A stretch of DNA of 64,000 nucleotides from Gammaproteobacteria bacterium (GTDB taxonomy: Bacteria > Pseudomonadota > Gammaproteobacteria > DSM-19610). The notes below the pieces were generated by a model. It made no database searches. It saw only the letters and a program-made list of their open reading frames with translations, and was not told the origin of the DNA. This document shows, in pieces, positions 1 to 9,093 of the stretch (position 1 is the first letter of the stretch; the number at the start of each line of letters is the position of its first letter). The position numbers and the translations under genes were made by a program. The DNA is taken from assembly GCA_011321775.1 (NCBI GenBank), contig DROT01000184.1:16797-80796 (forward strand), written 5' to 3'.

Positions 1-1288
1 GGTCCGAGATCAGCGAGGCCCGCGGCAGCGAGTCCATGGCCGTCGCGCTGAAGACCTCGATGGTGGCATCGGTCTGGGCTTCACGCTGCGCGGGATCGAA
101 GCTGGCGCCCTTGAGTTCGTTGCCGCGGCGGTAGTGCTCGAAGGCACGGGCGTAGTCGCCGCCGGCGTCGTACAAGCGGCCAAGGGCGAAGTGGGCATTG
201 CGGCGCCCGGTGGCGGTGAGCCCGTGTTCGCGCCGCAGCTGCCGTTCCAGCAGTTTGATGGCTTTCTCCGGCTGGTCGCCGCTCTTGCAGACCGCGGCCC
301 AGGCGAGCGCCAGGTTGATCTCCTCCACGCCGGCCGCGAGCAGGGGTTCGATGCGGCGGCGGGAGCGCTCGATATCGCCGCGATGCTGGTCGATGGTGGC
401 CGCCAGGGTGACGGCCTCGACGTTGTCCGGCTCCATTTCCAGCACCTGGTCCACCAGCCGTTGGGCCTCGTCCGGTTGTCCCAGCGGCATGAGGTTGGCG
501 GCCAGCTTGAGGCGCGCGTCGGTGTTGTCCGGCTCGAGCGCAATGGCTTCGCGGAAGCTGGCGACCGCCTGGTCCTGGTGCCCCTGCAGCGACAGCACTG
601 TGCCGATGCCGATACGGGCGCCGGCGTGTCGCGGGTTGAGCGCGGCGGCGCGGCGGTGATGTTCCAGCGCTTCGTCCAGGCGTCCGAGCATCTGCAGTGA
701 CATGCCCAGTCCCCAGTGTGCCTGGGCCATGCCCGGCTGCGACCGCAGGGCCTCGCGGAAGTGTTCCAGGGCCTCTTCCCAGCGTCCCAGGCGGTGCAGC
801 ACGTAGCCGAGGCCGAAGCTGGCCTGCGGGTGTCCCGGTTGCAGCTGCAGCGCCCTGCGGTAGGCCTCGGCGGCCTCGTCCAGTTGGTCCAGTTCGGCGC
901 GGCTGCGTCCCAGCAGGAACCAGGCCACGGGTGCGCCGGGGGCGGATCGGGCCAGCCGTTCGCACTCCAGGGCCGCTTCCTCGTGGAGGCCGCACTGGAG
1001 CAGCGCATTCGCCAGGTTGAGGCGTGCCTCGGGCGAATCCGGCGCCAGCTCCAGCGCCCGTCGGCAGCAGTCGGCGGCCGCCCGGTGGCGGTTCAGCATG
1101 CCGTTGACGACGCCGCGCCGCATCCAGGCGTCGGCGTTGCCCGGCTCCAGGCGGCACAGCGTCTCGTAGAGCGGCAGTGCCTCGTCGGCGCGTCCCTGTT
1201 CGACCAGGGATGCCGCGCGGGCGGCGGTCTGGCGGATCCCGGTGGGCATCGGTGCGCCGGTACCCGGCTGGCGTGGTGTACCGCTCAT
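1..1288 (-). CDS. TPR protein, N-terminal part of a TPR-sulfotransferase (cut by window edge)
   Basis: The frame is open from an ATG at 1288 to the left edge (about 429 codons), so the C-terminus lies outside the window. The protein starts MSGTPRQPGTGAPMP and then consists of tandem TPR units of about 34 residues (for example EQGRADEALPLYETLCRLEP). The last visible residues, AFEHYRRGNELKGASF and then SLPRASLISD, match the linker that directly precedes the sulfotransferase domain in the complete paralogue at 3426. The missing part is therefore most likely a PAPS-dependent sulfotransferase domain (inference). It is third in a leftward operon after the two methyltransferase-fold genes, 13 nt behind the CmoA-like gene. 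The TPR assignment is secure; the sulfotransferase half is not seen. Confidence 0.8.
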   Translation of the reverse strand, partial: MSGTPRQPGTGAPMPTGIRQTAARAASLVEQGRADEALPLYETLCRLEPGNADAWMRRGVVNGMLNRHRAAADCCRRALELAPDSPEARLNLANALLQCGLHEEAALECERLARSAPGAPVAWFLLGRSRAELDQLDEAAEAYRRALQLQPGHPQASFGLGYVLHRLGRWEEALEHFREALRSQPGMAQAHWGLGMSLQMLGRLDEALEHHRRAAALNPRHAGARIGIGTVLSLQGHQDQAVASFREAIALEPDNTDARLKLAANLMPLGQPDEAQRLVDQVLEMEPDNVEAVTLAATIDQHRGDIERSRRRIEPLLAAGVEEINLALAWAAVCKSGDQPEKAIKLLERQLRREHGLTATGRRNAHFALGRLYDAGGDYARAFEHYRRGNELKGASFDPAQREAQTDATIEVFSATAMDSLPRASLISD

Positions 1289-1301
1289 GGCGACGTTTCC
1301 G

Positions 1302-2027
1302 TCAGCGCAGCCCGATGTAGCTGGCGAAGTTGTACCAGCGGAAGATCATGTCGGCCCGGGTGAAACCGGCCTCGCGCAGGCTCTGCAGCTGTTCGCCGGG
1401 GGTGATCGGCCGCAACACGTTCTCCAGTGCCTCGCGCTTCTGGGAAATCTCCAGTTCGGAGTAGCCGTTCCTGCGCTTGAAGTCGTAGTAGAGTTCGGTC
1501 AGCAGTTCCTGTACCTGCGGCTGGTCGACGCGGATCTTCTCGCTGAGCACGAATACGCCGCCGGGGCGCAGGCCGTCGTGGATGTTCTTCAGTACCTGCA
1601 GCCGCTCCTCCGGGTCGAGGAACTGCAGGGTGTAGTTCATGACCACCAGGTCGGCATCCGTGATCTCGGTGTCCTCGATGTTGCGGCAGTGGAGGGTGCA
1701 GTCGTGGACGCCGCTGGCGGCGATCTTCTCGCGGCACTTGACCAGCATGTTCTCGGAGTTGTCGATGCCGATGAAGGAAGGCCGGATGCCCTTGCCGTCC
1801 AGGTGCTTCGACAGGATGCTGATGGTGGTGCCGGTGGAGCAGCCGAGGTCGTACACCTTTTCCAGCCGTGGACAGGCGCGGTCTACGATGTCCAGCAGGA
1901 TGCGGTGGATCTCGTCGTAGAAGGGTACCGAGCGCGACACCATGTCGTCGAAGACTTCCGCGACCTCCTGGTTGAATTCGAAGGCGGTGCCGGGGCTCAG
2001 GTGCTTGTCGAAAACCTTGTCTCTCAT
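1302..2027 (-). CDS. cmoA: CmoA-like carboxy-S-adenosylmethionine synthase
   Basis: This 241-aa class I SAM-fold protein has the nucleotide motif VYDLGCSTGTT near residues 57-67. It also carries the CmoA signature FKRRNGYSELEISQKR and then ENVL near its C-terminus. The family makes carboxy-SAM from SAM and prephenate, normally for CmoB, which modifies tRNA wobble uridine to cmo5U. Length matches CmoA (about 247 aa). The N-terminus (EVAEVFDDMVSRSVPFY) looks closer, from memory, to the form in epsilon-proteobacteria than to the E. coli form. No cmoB is adjacent. The gene lies between a zinc-ribbon N2227-type methyltransferase (19 nt upstream) and a TPR-sulfotransferase. It may therefore serve a different carboxymethyl or methyl transfer, or be a horizontally acquired copy. 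Family assignment is strong; the role here is uncertain. Confidence 0.75.
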   Translation of the reverse strand: MRDKVFDKHLSPGTAFEFNQEVAEVFDDMVSRSVPFYDEIHRILLDIVDRACPRLEKVYDLGCSTGTTISILSKHLDGKGIRPSFIGIDNSENMLVKCREKIAASGVHDCTLHCRNIEDTEITDADLVVMNYTLQFLDPEERLQVLKNIHDGLRPGGVFVLSEKIRVDQPQVQELLTELYYDFKRRNGYSELEISQKREALENVLRPITPGEQLQSLREAGFTRADMIFRWYNFASYIGLR

Positions 2028-2046
2028 GGTGTGGCTCTCGCTGGGG

Positions 2047-3126
2047 TTATTCCCTGACCGCGCTGAAATACAGGCAGTCGTAGACGGTGCGTTGGCAGCT
2101 CTCGCGCGGGGCCAGGTGCGGCTTGGTGGAGAAACCGTGTTCGAGGATGCGGAAACCGGAGTCGGCGACGATGTCGAGCACCTCCTCCGCCGTGTAGTTC
2201 ATGCCGGGGCGAAAGGACATGGCGCCGTAGTTGACCCAGTAGCCGCCCGCCTGCAGCAGGCGGCCGATGCGGGGCGCGAACTCGCGCAGGTCCTCGCCGA
2301 CGGCGTCGATGAGGAAGGGCGTGAGTATCACCTGGAAGGAACCCTCGGCAAAGGGCAGGTGCATGGCGTCTGCCAGCATGTAGAGAAAGTCGCCCTCCGG
2401 ACGGCCCGGCGCGCGCAATTGCCAGTAGCTGACGTTGTCTGCGGCGTTGCGCACGTTGTTGGGCTGGATCTGGTACAGGTTCAGCTCACCGCCGGAGACG
2501 ATCCGCCGGGCGCCGAGCAGCATCAGCGGCGCGATGTCGACCGAGACCGTGAACGGGCACCCGTAGTACTTGTGCAGGTTGAAGGAATCGCGGCAGGCGC
2601 CGGCCCCCAGTACCAGCAGCGATTCCAGGTCCAGGTCGTCGGGCAGGATCTCGATCACCTTGTCGCACAGGATGTCGACTTCCCCCGTATCCCAACCCCA
2701 GTCGCGCAGCAGGTAGACGATGAGCATGAAGGAACCGAGGGCGTCGGTATGTTCGGTGGGTGGCCGGCCCGGCCCCAGCTGGCGTTGCGGCGCCATGAGC
2801 TCGAGCAGGGTCTCGAGGTTGGCCGCGCGCGCGCGGGTGACCCGCTCGAGGCGCTCCTTCAACGGCGGGTAGGTGTCGGGCGAGGCGATCAGGCGGCGGT
2901 TGGACTCGATGTTGCGCTGCTGCGAGGCGACGAAGTTGCCGAGGCGGTTCTGCCACAGGCCGATGAACTCGTCCGGGTCGGGCATCAGTACCGGGATGTC
3001 GGTGAGCAGCGGGAAGGCACGCCCGCAGCCCTCGCAATGCACGCTGTCGCGCAGTTGCAGCGTCTGTGAACAGGCCGGGCAGCGCAGTTTCCCGGAGGCA
3101 AGGAGTCTTTCGATGTTGTTGTTCAC
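2047..3126 (-). CDS. Zinc-ribbon (Trm112-like) plus N2227-type SAM methyltransferase
   Basis: This 359-aa protein opens with a short zinc ribbon at residues 15-40 (RCPACSQTL, then HCEGCGRAFP), typical of Trm112-like N-terminal segments. The C-terminal half resembles the N2227 family, which includes carnosine N-methyltransferase. It shows LLVLGAGACRDSFNLHKYYG as the SAM-binding loop, LADAMHLPF, and the characteristic TPFLIDAVGEDL followed by GGYWVNYGAM. The substrate is unknown. It is the first gene of a leftward operon with the CmoA-like gene and a TPR-sulfotransferase. The preceding 299-bp gap separates it from the divergent TPR-sulfotransferase at 3426. An alternative is a generic zinc-finger methyltransferase; the N2227 resemblance is by motif only. 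Confidence 0.65.
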   Translation of the reverse strand: MNNNIERLLASGKLRCPACSQTLQLRDSVHCEGCGRAFPLLTDIPVLMPDPDEFIGLWQNRLGNFVASQQRNIESNRRLIASPDTYPPLKERLERVTRARAANLETLLELMAPQRQLGPGRPPTEHTDALGSFMLIVYLLRDWGWDTGEVDILCDKVIEILPDDLDLESLLVLGAGACRDSFNLHKYYGCPFTVSVDIAPLMLLGARRIVSGGELNLYQIQPNNVRNAADNVSYWQLRAPGRPEGDFLYMLADAMHLPFAEGSFQVILTPFLIDAVGEDLREFAPRIGRLLQAGGYWVNYGAMSFRPGMNYTAEEVLDIVADSGFRILEHGFSTKPHLAPRESCQRTVYDCLYFSAVRE

Positions 3127-3425
3127 TGGTTCAGGGGTCCACTGGTTTCCGCCTTCGATGGCTGGCGCGCATTGCCGGCCGCCGGCGGGGGCGGTGACGA
3201 CCTGCGATTTTCCATGCAGCGGAGTTTTCGTTAGACTGAGAAAAAATAATTACAGGTTTTATGATTGTAGTCACCGCACTATATACCAGTCCGGCGGCAA
3301 AATTGGTATCCCTCTCCCTGGTCTCGCGGGGGGCAGGAGTCTGCCCGTCATCGGGCAGGGTGCGGTGGAGGGTTTCTAACCCCCTGCTTGTTTTCTCGTT
3401 TTCCAGATGGTGAAGGTGACGGGCG
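3127..3425. other. Divergent intergenic region, likely promoters
   Basis: This non-coding stretch separates a leftward operon from a rightward one. It contains an AT-rich block (about 3225-3290) that stands out against the GC-rich surroundings, as expected for divergent promoters. I could not assign convincing -35/-10 pairs, and no repeat or RNA gene was seen. Confidence 0.4.
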
Positions 3426-5507
3426 ATGGCTCTCGATGGTGAAGGACTGGATGCGCAAGCACGGGCCCTGTGCGCGTCCGGAGACTTTGCGTCTGCGCTG
3501 GCCCTGTATGAACAGATCTGCGAGGAAGAAGATTCCGGTGTCGAAGCCTGGCTCATGCAGGGTGTCTGCAACCAGAAGCTCGGGCATGGCGACCGGGCGT
3601 TGAGTGTCTATCAGGAAGCGCTGAAACGCCATCCGGATGAGCCTCGGCTCCATGTTCGGGCGGGCCGTTTGCTTCAGAAGGAGGGGCGTCTGGAGGAGGC
3701 CGAGAGGGCCTGGCGCCGCGTGCTGGAACTCAGGCCGGACGATGTGGCGGCTCTTGCGGCGTTGGGAAATGTGCTGCTCGGGCAAGGAAAGCCGGAGGAT
3801 GCGCTGCCCTTCTACCGCGATGCCTGCGCTGCCGAGCCGGCTGATGCCCGGCTTCACCTGCTGCTCGGTTGTGCATTGCGGGATCTGGGACGCGCACGGG
3901 AAGCCGTGGACAGCCTGACTGAATCCGTCCGCCTCGATCCGTCCAATGCCGATGCCCATTTTCACCGCGGTCTGGCCTTGCAGGAAACCGGATCCCTGCA
4001 GGAGGCCGGACAGAGTCTCGATGAGGCAGTGCGCCTGTATCCGGATTACGCGCCCTATCTCCTGGCCCGGGCAAAGCTGTACCAGCTGAGCGGGAACGCG
4101 CACCAGGCGCTGAAACTGTACCAGGAAGCGACGCGCTTCGAGCCGGGCAACGGCAATGCCTGGTATGAACGGGCCAGCCTGCTGTATGAGCTGGGACAGC
4201 TGGACGAGGCGGTGGATAGCTACCGCCGGGCGGTCCAGTGCCAGCCGCGGCTGGCCCGCGGTCACGTCGGTCTGGCCGCTGCCCTGATCGCGCTTGGTCG
4301 GCCCGCGGAGGCAGCGGCGTCCTGTGCCGAGGTGCTGCGCCGGCATCCGGGACATGCGGATGCCTCGGCACTGGCGGCCCAGGTGGCCCTGCGCAAGGGG
4401 GACCGGCAGGAAGCCTACGAGCTGTTGCGGCCGTTGCTGGAACAGGGGGTGCGTTCGGAGAACGTCGTCATGGCCTTCGCCAACGTCAGCCGCGACGTCG
4501 GCCGCGTGGGCGAGGCGATTTCACTGCTGGAAGGCATTCTCGCGGACAGCGGGGGGCAGAACAACGAGAGCCGGGTGAATCTGCATTTCAGTCTCGGACG
4601 GCTGTATGACGGCGAACAGGACTACGAGCGCGCCTTCCATCATTTCCAGCAGGGCAACCGCCTCAAGGGTGTGTCCTTTTCGCCCGAGCAGCACCTCATG
4701 GAAGTGGACGCCTTCGTCGAACTGAACAGCTGGTATTTCCTCAACAACCTGCCGCGTGCCTCCATTCATTCGGAGTTGCCGGTGTTCGTCATCGGCATGC
4801 CGCGCTCCGGGACCACGCTGGTGGAGCAGGTCCTGTCCAGCCATCCGGCGGTGCACGGCGCCGGCGAGCTCACCGACATGGGCGAGCTGGTCGAGGGTCT
4901 GCCGCGCATGCTGGGGACGGGCAAGACCTTTCCCCACTGCCTGTCGCTGCTGACCACGGAGCACCTCGACCGCCTGGCGCGCACCTACCTGGGGCGGCTG
5001 CAGGCGCTGGCTCCCGGCGCGGAGCGCGTCACCGACAAGATGCTGGGGTTCATGTATCTCGGTCTCATCGACCGCATGCTGCCGGGGGCACGGATCATCC
5101 ATTGCCGCCGCGATCCCCTCGATACCTGCCTCTCGGGGTACTTCCAGGATTTCACCAGCAGCCACGACTATGCCTACGACCTTTATAACCTCGGTGCCTA
5201 CTATCGGGGCTACGAGAAGATCATGCAGAACTGGAAGAGCATCCTCGGCATCCCGATGATGGAGGTCCGGTACGAGGACATGGTCGCCGACCAGGAGAAG
5301 GTCAGCCGCAGCCTGATCGAGTTCTGCGGCCTGGAATGGGACGATCGTTGCCTGCGCTTTCACGAGAACGAGCGTTTCGTCGGCACCGCCAGCTTCGACC
5401 AGGTGCGGCGGCCGATCTACCGGAGTTCGGTGCAGCGCTGGAAGAACTACGAGCCTTTCCTCGGCCCCCTTCGGGCCGGCCTGGCAGGGGAACCAGCCAG
5501 CCCATGA
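3426..5507 (+). CDS. TPR-repeat sulfotransferase
   Basis: This 693-aa protein has about ten TPR units (residues 1-430) followed by a sulfotransferase domain. The 5'-phosphosulfate loop GMPRSGTTLVEQ is near residues 457-468. The 3'-phosphate motif CRRDPLDTCLSGYF is near 560-573. The C-terminal family tail is SFDQVRRPIYRSSVQRWKNY. The family transfers sulfate from PAPS to protein tyrosine or glycan hydroxyls. The TPR half probably recruits the substrate. No signal peptide is visible, so it is likely cytoplasmic. Its stop overlaps the ATG of the following lipoprotein gene (ATGA), indicating translational coupling. It is one of six such paralogues in the window, with the clearest TPR array. Substrate unknown. 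Confidence 0.88.
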   Translation: MALDGEGLDAQARALCASGDFASALALYEQICEEEDSGVEAWLMQGVCNQKLGHGDRALSVYQEALKRHPDEPRLHVRAGRLLQKEGRLEEAERAWRRVLELRPDDVAALAALGNVLLGQGKPEDALPFYRDACAAEPADARLHLLLGCALRDLGRAREAVDSLTESVRLDPSNADAHFHRGLALQETGSLQEAGQSLDEAVRLYPDYAPYLLARAKLYQLSGNAHQALKLYQEATRFEPGNGNAWYERASLLYELGQLDEAVDSYRRAVQCQPRLARGHVGLAAALIALGRPAEAAASCAEVLRRHPGHADASALAAQVALRKGDRQEAYELLRPLLEQGVRSENVVMAFANVSRDVGRVGEAISLLEGILADSGGQNNESRVNLHFSLGRLYDGEQDYERAFHHFQQGNRLKGVSFSPEQHLMEVDAFVELNSWYFLNNLPRASIHSELPVFVIGMPRSGTTLVEQVLSSHPAVHGAGELTDMGELVEGLPRMLGTGKTFPHCLSLLTTEHLDRLARTYLGRLQALAPGAERVTDKMLGFMYLGLIDRMLPGARIIHCRRDPLDTCLSGYFQDFTSSHDYAYDLYNLGAYYRGYEKIMQNWKSILGIPMMEVRYEDMVADQEKVSRSLIEFCGLEWDDRCLRFHENERFVGTASFDQVRRPIYRSSVQRWKNYEPFLGPLRAGLAGEPASP

Positions 5508-7408
5508 GCGGCCGCTTCGTGTTCGTATTGCTGCTCACCGGCGTGCTGCTGGGGGGCTGCGAGGGCAAGACGGGCGACGTCGGCGACTCATTCGAGCCGC
5601 AACTGCTGGAGGCGCTGGCGCTCACCGGCCAGGACCGTTCCACCCTGGTGCTTCCCCGGGTTCCCTACCCGGTTTCCACCCCGGCCCGCATGGCGCTGGT
5701 GGATCGGTCGCTGGCCGATCCGCCTTCCATGGCAAGCCTCACCCGCCGGTTGCTGGCGGCCACGGGGAAGGAGTCACGCAGCCGCTACCTGCGCCGGCTG
5801 CTGGCCGAAGTCGACGCCGAGCCGGCGCGGGGCGCGCCGGCCCCGGAAGTGTCCATGGAGCAGATTATCGAGCGGCTGCGCGAACTCGCTCCCGGCGCAG
5901 ACATCGGGTCGCCGCCGCCGGCGTGGTCGGCCGCCAGGCCCTTTGCCTCGGCCCTGCGGGCGCTGCTGTACCAGGCCATCGATGCGCGCCGTTCCTGGCG
6001 CGAGGCCTTCGGTGAGCCACAGATGGCGGAATTGCAGCCGTTGACGGCCGAGATCGCCTCGTTGCTGGCCTACCGCGGTCGCAAGCCCAACGGCTATCGC
6101 TTGCTAAAGGATGACTTCCATGCCCTGGGGGCTCGCCAGCGTCGAGGCATACTGGAGGCGGCGCTGCTCGATATGCTCGCTGCCGCCGAGCGGATCCCGC
6201 CGGGCGGGGCGACCGCGGGGGAAGACATGGCGGGAGAATGGCAGACACCGCTCGGGAAGGTGGAGGTGGCTGGCGGAGGTGACGATCGTCACCGGGGCGG
6301 CTACCTGCTGCTGATTGACACCGGCGGTGACGACCGGTACCAGGACGTCGGTGCGCCGCCGGATCCGGGGTCGGTGTCGGTGGTACTCGACCTTGGCGGG
6401 AATGACGAGGTGCACTGGGCGGCGGTACCGGGTCCCGGTGCCGGTGTACTCGGTCTCGCCCTGTGGCTGGATCGCGAAGGAGACGATCGCTATGCCGGCG
6501 GCAGTCTCGGGCTGGGGGTCGGGATCCTCGGCGCCGGGGTGTTTCTGGATGCCGCCGGCAATGATCGCTACGAAGCGGCGGCCTTATCGGAGGGAGCGGC
6601 GCAGTACGGTGTCGGCATCCTGGTCGACGATGCCGGCGATGACCGTTACCGGGCGAGTTTCAGCGGTCAGGGCTACGGGACCACCGGTGGCATCGGCATG
6701 CTGGTGGACGGTGGCGGCAACGACGAGTATGACTGCGGCGGGGTGATCGCGGACCCCGTGAAGAAACGGGCCGGCCGGCACCGATCGACCCGCTACCTGA
6801 GCCTGTGCCAGGGTTTCGGTTTCGGTCTGCGCCCGAAGATTTCGGGTGGTGTCGGTCTGCTCCTGGATCGTGACGGCGACGATCGCTACAAGGTCGGTAT
6901 CTTCGGTCAGGGTGCCGGCTACTGGTTCGGTCTGGGGATACTGGCCGAAGGGGGCGGCGACGATCGTTATCAGGGTTTCGAGCACGTTCAGGGCGAGGGT
7001 CTGCACCTCGCGGCCGGTGTGCTCGGGGACTACGGGGGGGACGACCAGTATTCCGGCTACGAGCATGCCCAGGGGGTCGGGAAGGATCGGGCTGCCGGGC
7101 TGCTGTACGAACGGGACGGCGACGATGTCTACGAGGCCACCCGGGCGTCCCAGGGCGCCGGCCTGGCCTCCTATGGCGTCGGTATCCTCGTCGACCGCGC
7201 CGGCGACGATCGCTATCGGGCACAGGTGGATTCGCAGGGATTTTCCGGTCGCCCCGATCCCGGTTTCCCCGAGCGCGAATGGCCGACGGGCGTTCTGCTC
7301 GACCTGGGGGGCGACGATCTCTTTGAACAGACCTATGGTGAGGCGCTGAGCGGCTTCAGCCGGATACAGAACCGCCAGGGCGTCGCCCTCCGTTACGGCC
7401 GGCGCTGA
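5504..7408 (+). CDS. Lipoprotein with tandem GDDxY repeats
   Basis: The start at 5504 overlaps the upstream stop by 4 nt and gives a 634-aa protein with a lipoprotein signal: MSGRFVFVLLLTGVLLGG followed by Cys (LGGC lipobox). A longer frame to 5336 would bury this signal. After an N-terminal helical-looking region (to about residue 250) come about 13 copies of a G(D/N)D-x-Y-type motif (GGDDRY, AGNDRY, EGDDRY, DGDDVY), spaced 15-50 residues apart and embedded in Gly-rich stretches such as GVGILVD. The pattern recalls Ca-binding beta-roll or beta-helix repeats but is not the RTX nonapeptide. Coupling to a TPR-sulfotransferase and the many exposed Tyr/Asp pairs make it a candidate partner or substrate (inference). 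I do not recognise a named family. Confidence 0.75.
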   Translation: MSGRFVFVLLLTGVLLGGCEGKTGDVGDSFEPQLLEALALTGQDRSTLVLPRVPYPVSTPARMALVDRSLADPPSMASLTRRLLAATGKESRSRYLRRLLAEVDAEPARGAPAPEVSMEQIIERLRELAPGADIGSPPPAWSAARPFASALRALLYQAIDARRSWREAFGEPQMAELQPLTAEIASLLAYRGRKPNGYRLLKDDFHALGARQRRGILEAALLDMLAAAERIPPGGATAGEDMAGEWQTPLGKVEVAGGGDDRHRGGYLLLIDTGGDDRYQDVGAPPDPGSVSVVLDLGGNDEVHWAAVPGPGAGVLGLALWLDREGDDRYAGGSLGLGVGILGAGVFLDAAGNDRYEAAALSEGAAQYGVGILVDDAGDDRYRASFSGQGYGTTGGIGMLVDGGGNDEYDCGGVIADPVKKRAGRHRSTRYLSLCQGFGFGLRPKISGGVGLLLDRDGDDRYKVGIFGQGAGYWFGLGILAEGGGDDRYQGFEHVQGEGLHLAAGVLGDYGGDDQYSGYEHAQGVGKDRAAGLLYERDGDDVYEATRASQGAGLASYGVGILVDRAGDDRYRAQVDSQGFSGRPDPGFPEREWPTGVLLDLGGDDLFEQTYGEALSGFSRIQNRQGVALRYGRR

Positions 7409-7579
7409 TTTTCGCGGTTGTGTGCTTTCAGTTACAGACCTGCCGAGGCCGGTGTCGCGATAATCCGGGCAAAACCAAGAACAGGTTTTTGCAGCGCAGC
7501 CGCCGAACCGGCGGATCAGAAGAAAACGGGGCGCTGCATGGCGCAAGACCGTGCACGAAAATTTCTGGAGGAGAAAAAC

Positions 7580-8965
7580 ATGAATTTCAAGAAAGTTGCG
7601 CTCGGCGTAGCGGTTTCCGCGGCGCTGGCCGGGGCCACCAGTGCCCAGGCGGTGATCTGGCGCACGCCCATCCAGGGTGGCGAGATCCTGTTCAACGACT
7701 GGGGATACACCGGCCCGGGCGGCCGTAACGCGATGCAGTTCGATGCGATCAACGGCTTCAACGGTGCCGCACAGATCCAGCACGTCATCACCAAGGCATC
7801 CGATGGCATTACACCGGACGCACCGCAGGATATCTGGAAGGACCTGAACGATCCAACCACCAAGGATCCGGTCTATACCGATGCCTTCATGGATACCATG
7901 ACCAATTTTTACGGCTGGGGCTACACTTCGCCTGCAGGCTCGACTTTCAGCAACATGCAGATCGATGCCGATGGCGACTATTACATCGCCCGGAACGACA
8001 TGCAGTTCAACTGGTACGAGGCTATCGATTACAAGAACATGGCGCTCGATGCCGATGGTGATCCCACGCCTGATGGTGACCCGACGCCAGATGGCATCTA
8101 CGACAGTTCGAACACCACCAAGATCGGTTTCCAGCCTTACGCGCTATCGGATGCGAAAGGCTGGTGCGGGTCGGTGCTGACCTCCAATCCGGCCTCGCTG
8201 GAAGCCATGGCCGGTCAGGTGACCTTTGATTTCGGTTTCGAGGCGTACTTCCCCTGGAGTTCGAACAAGTCTCCGGGCTACGGCGCGATGCAGATCGTCA
8301 AGGATTTCCAGATGCGTAGTTTCGGTACCCTGGAGGTGATTGGCGGTGCCGGCAATCGCTATTTCAAGGCCGATGCCGTGGTCAACAACACCAACCCGGG
8401 GGTCGCTCCCACCACCGGTGCCGGCGTGGTGTCGACGCCGGTCCTGAATGAGGACGGAACGCCTGCCCTGGACGCCAACGGCAACCCGCGTTTCATCGAT
8501 GTGGAAGAGAAAGCGGTGGGTGCCGGTGGTGTCGACGGAAACTATTACAACCAGGTCTCCTTCATGGGCGGGGGCATTGTGCCGGAGACCGTCTGGATCC
8601 TGATGAAGACGGGGACGGCGGGTAATCTGACTGACTCTGCGGATAATATTCTGGCGGTTCTGGACGTGGATGAGAACGGTAATCCCATCATCCCGATCGA
8701 CCCGGCTACCGGTCAGCCCATGGTCGGTGATGTGGTGGAGCACCGGAATTCGTTCGCCAACTATCCCTTCCTGTTGCGTGCCGATGGGATACGCATCATT
8801 GACGGGCTCGATTTCAGTCTCTACAACGATTTCTCGAACGTGCCGGCGGGTGCGCTCGAGGGTATCGCCGACCTTTCCGCTGTCCCGGTGCCGCCGGCCG
8901 TCTGGCTGTTCGGTTCGGGCTTGATGGGTCTGGTTGGCGTCGCCAGGCGCCGTCGCCGGAACTGA
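7580..8965 (+). CDS. VPLPA-CTERM exported surface protein
   Basis: This 461-aa protein is preceded by a good ribosome-binding site (GGAGGAG, 8 nt upstream of ATG at 7580), which sets the start. It has an N-terminal signal peptide (MNFKKVALGVAVSAALAG, cleavage probably after AQA). It ends in the sorting signal VPVPPAVWLFGSGLMGL plus VGVARRRRRN, a variant of the VPLPA/PEP-CTERM tail read by exosortases. Between them is a Gly/Asn/Asp-rich secreted region with a short in-frame repeat (DGDPTP twice, near residue 163). Such proteins are cut and released or anchored at the cell surface alongside exopolysaccharide. No exosortase gene lies in the window. A strong terminator follows at 8985. Function of the mature region unknown. 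Confidence 0.85.
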   Translation: MNFKKVALGVAVSAALAGATSAQAVIWRTPIQGGEILFNDWGYTGPGGRNAMQFDAINGFNGAAQIQHVITKASDGITPDAPQDIWKDLNDPTTKDPVYTDAFMDTMTNFYGWGYTSPAGSTFSNMQIDADGDYYIARNDMQFNWYEAIDYKNMALDADGDPTPDGDPTPDGIYDSSNTTKIGFQPYALSDAKGWCGSVLTSNPASLEAMAGQVTFDFGFEAYFPWSSNKSPGYGAMQIVKDFQMRSFGTLEVIGGAGNRYFKADAVVNNTNPGVAPTTGAGVVSTPVLNEDGTPALDANGNPRFIDVEEKAVGAGGVDGNYYNQVSFMGGGIVPETVWILMKTGTAGNLTDSADNILAVLDVDENGNPIIPIDPATGQPMVGDVVEHRNSFANYPFLLRADGIRIIDGLDFSLYNDFSNVPAGALEGIADLSAVPVPPAVWLFGSGLMGLVGVARRRRRN

Positions 8966-8984
8966 GCGCGACCGATCCCGAAAA

Positions 8985-9025
8985 GAAAGGGCGCTTGCGC
9001 GACGGTGTCGCGCAAGCGCCCTTTC
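8985..9025 (+). terminator. Rho-independent terminator after the VPLPA-CTERM gene
   Basis: A perfect 19-bp inverted repeat (GAAAGGGCGCTTGCGCGAC, 3-nt loop, then its complement) begins 19 nt after the stop and is followed by a T-rich run (CTCTTGTT). It separates the surface protein gene from the TPR lipoprotein gene. Confidence 0.85.
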
Positions 9026-9093
9026 TCTTGTTCGCGCGGGCAAGCCGGCGGGCCGCCGCCTCGGCCGCGGCATAGCAGTATAATGGACCCATA

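Noticed and set aside
10..1157. Two long minus-strand frames inside the first TPR gene
   Set aside because: Both are Arg/Pro/Ala-rich shifts of the real frame, which is open from 1288 to the window edge and shows clear TPR residues.
5504..7408. RTX toxin-type protein
   Set aside because: The repeats lack the GGxGxDxLx nonapeptide spacing, the protein has a lipoprotein signal, and no type I secretion genes are near.
9079..9084. TATAAT upstream of the TPR lipoprotein
   Set aside because: It lies only 10 nt before the start codon and has no -35 partner at the right distance, so a leaderless promoter is not convincing.
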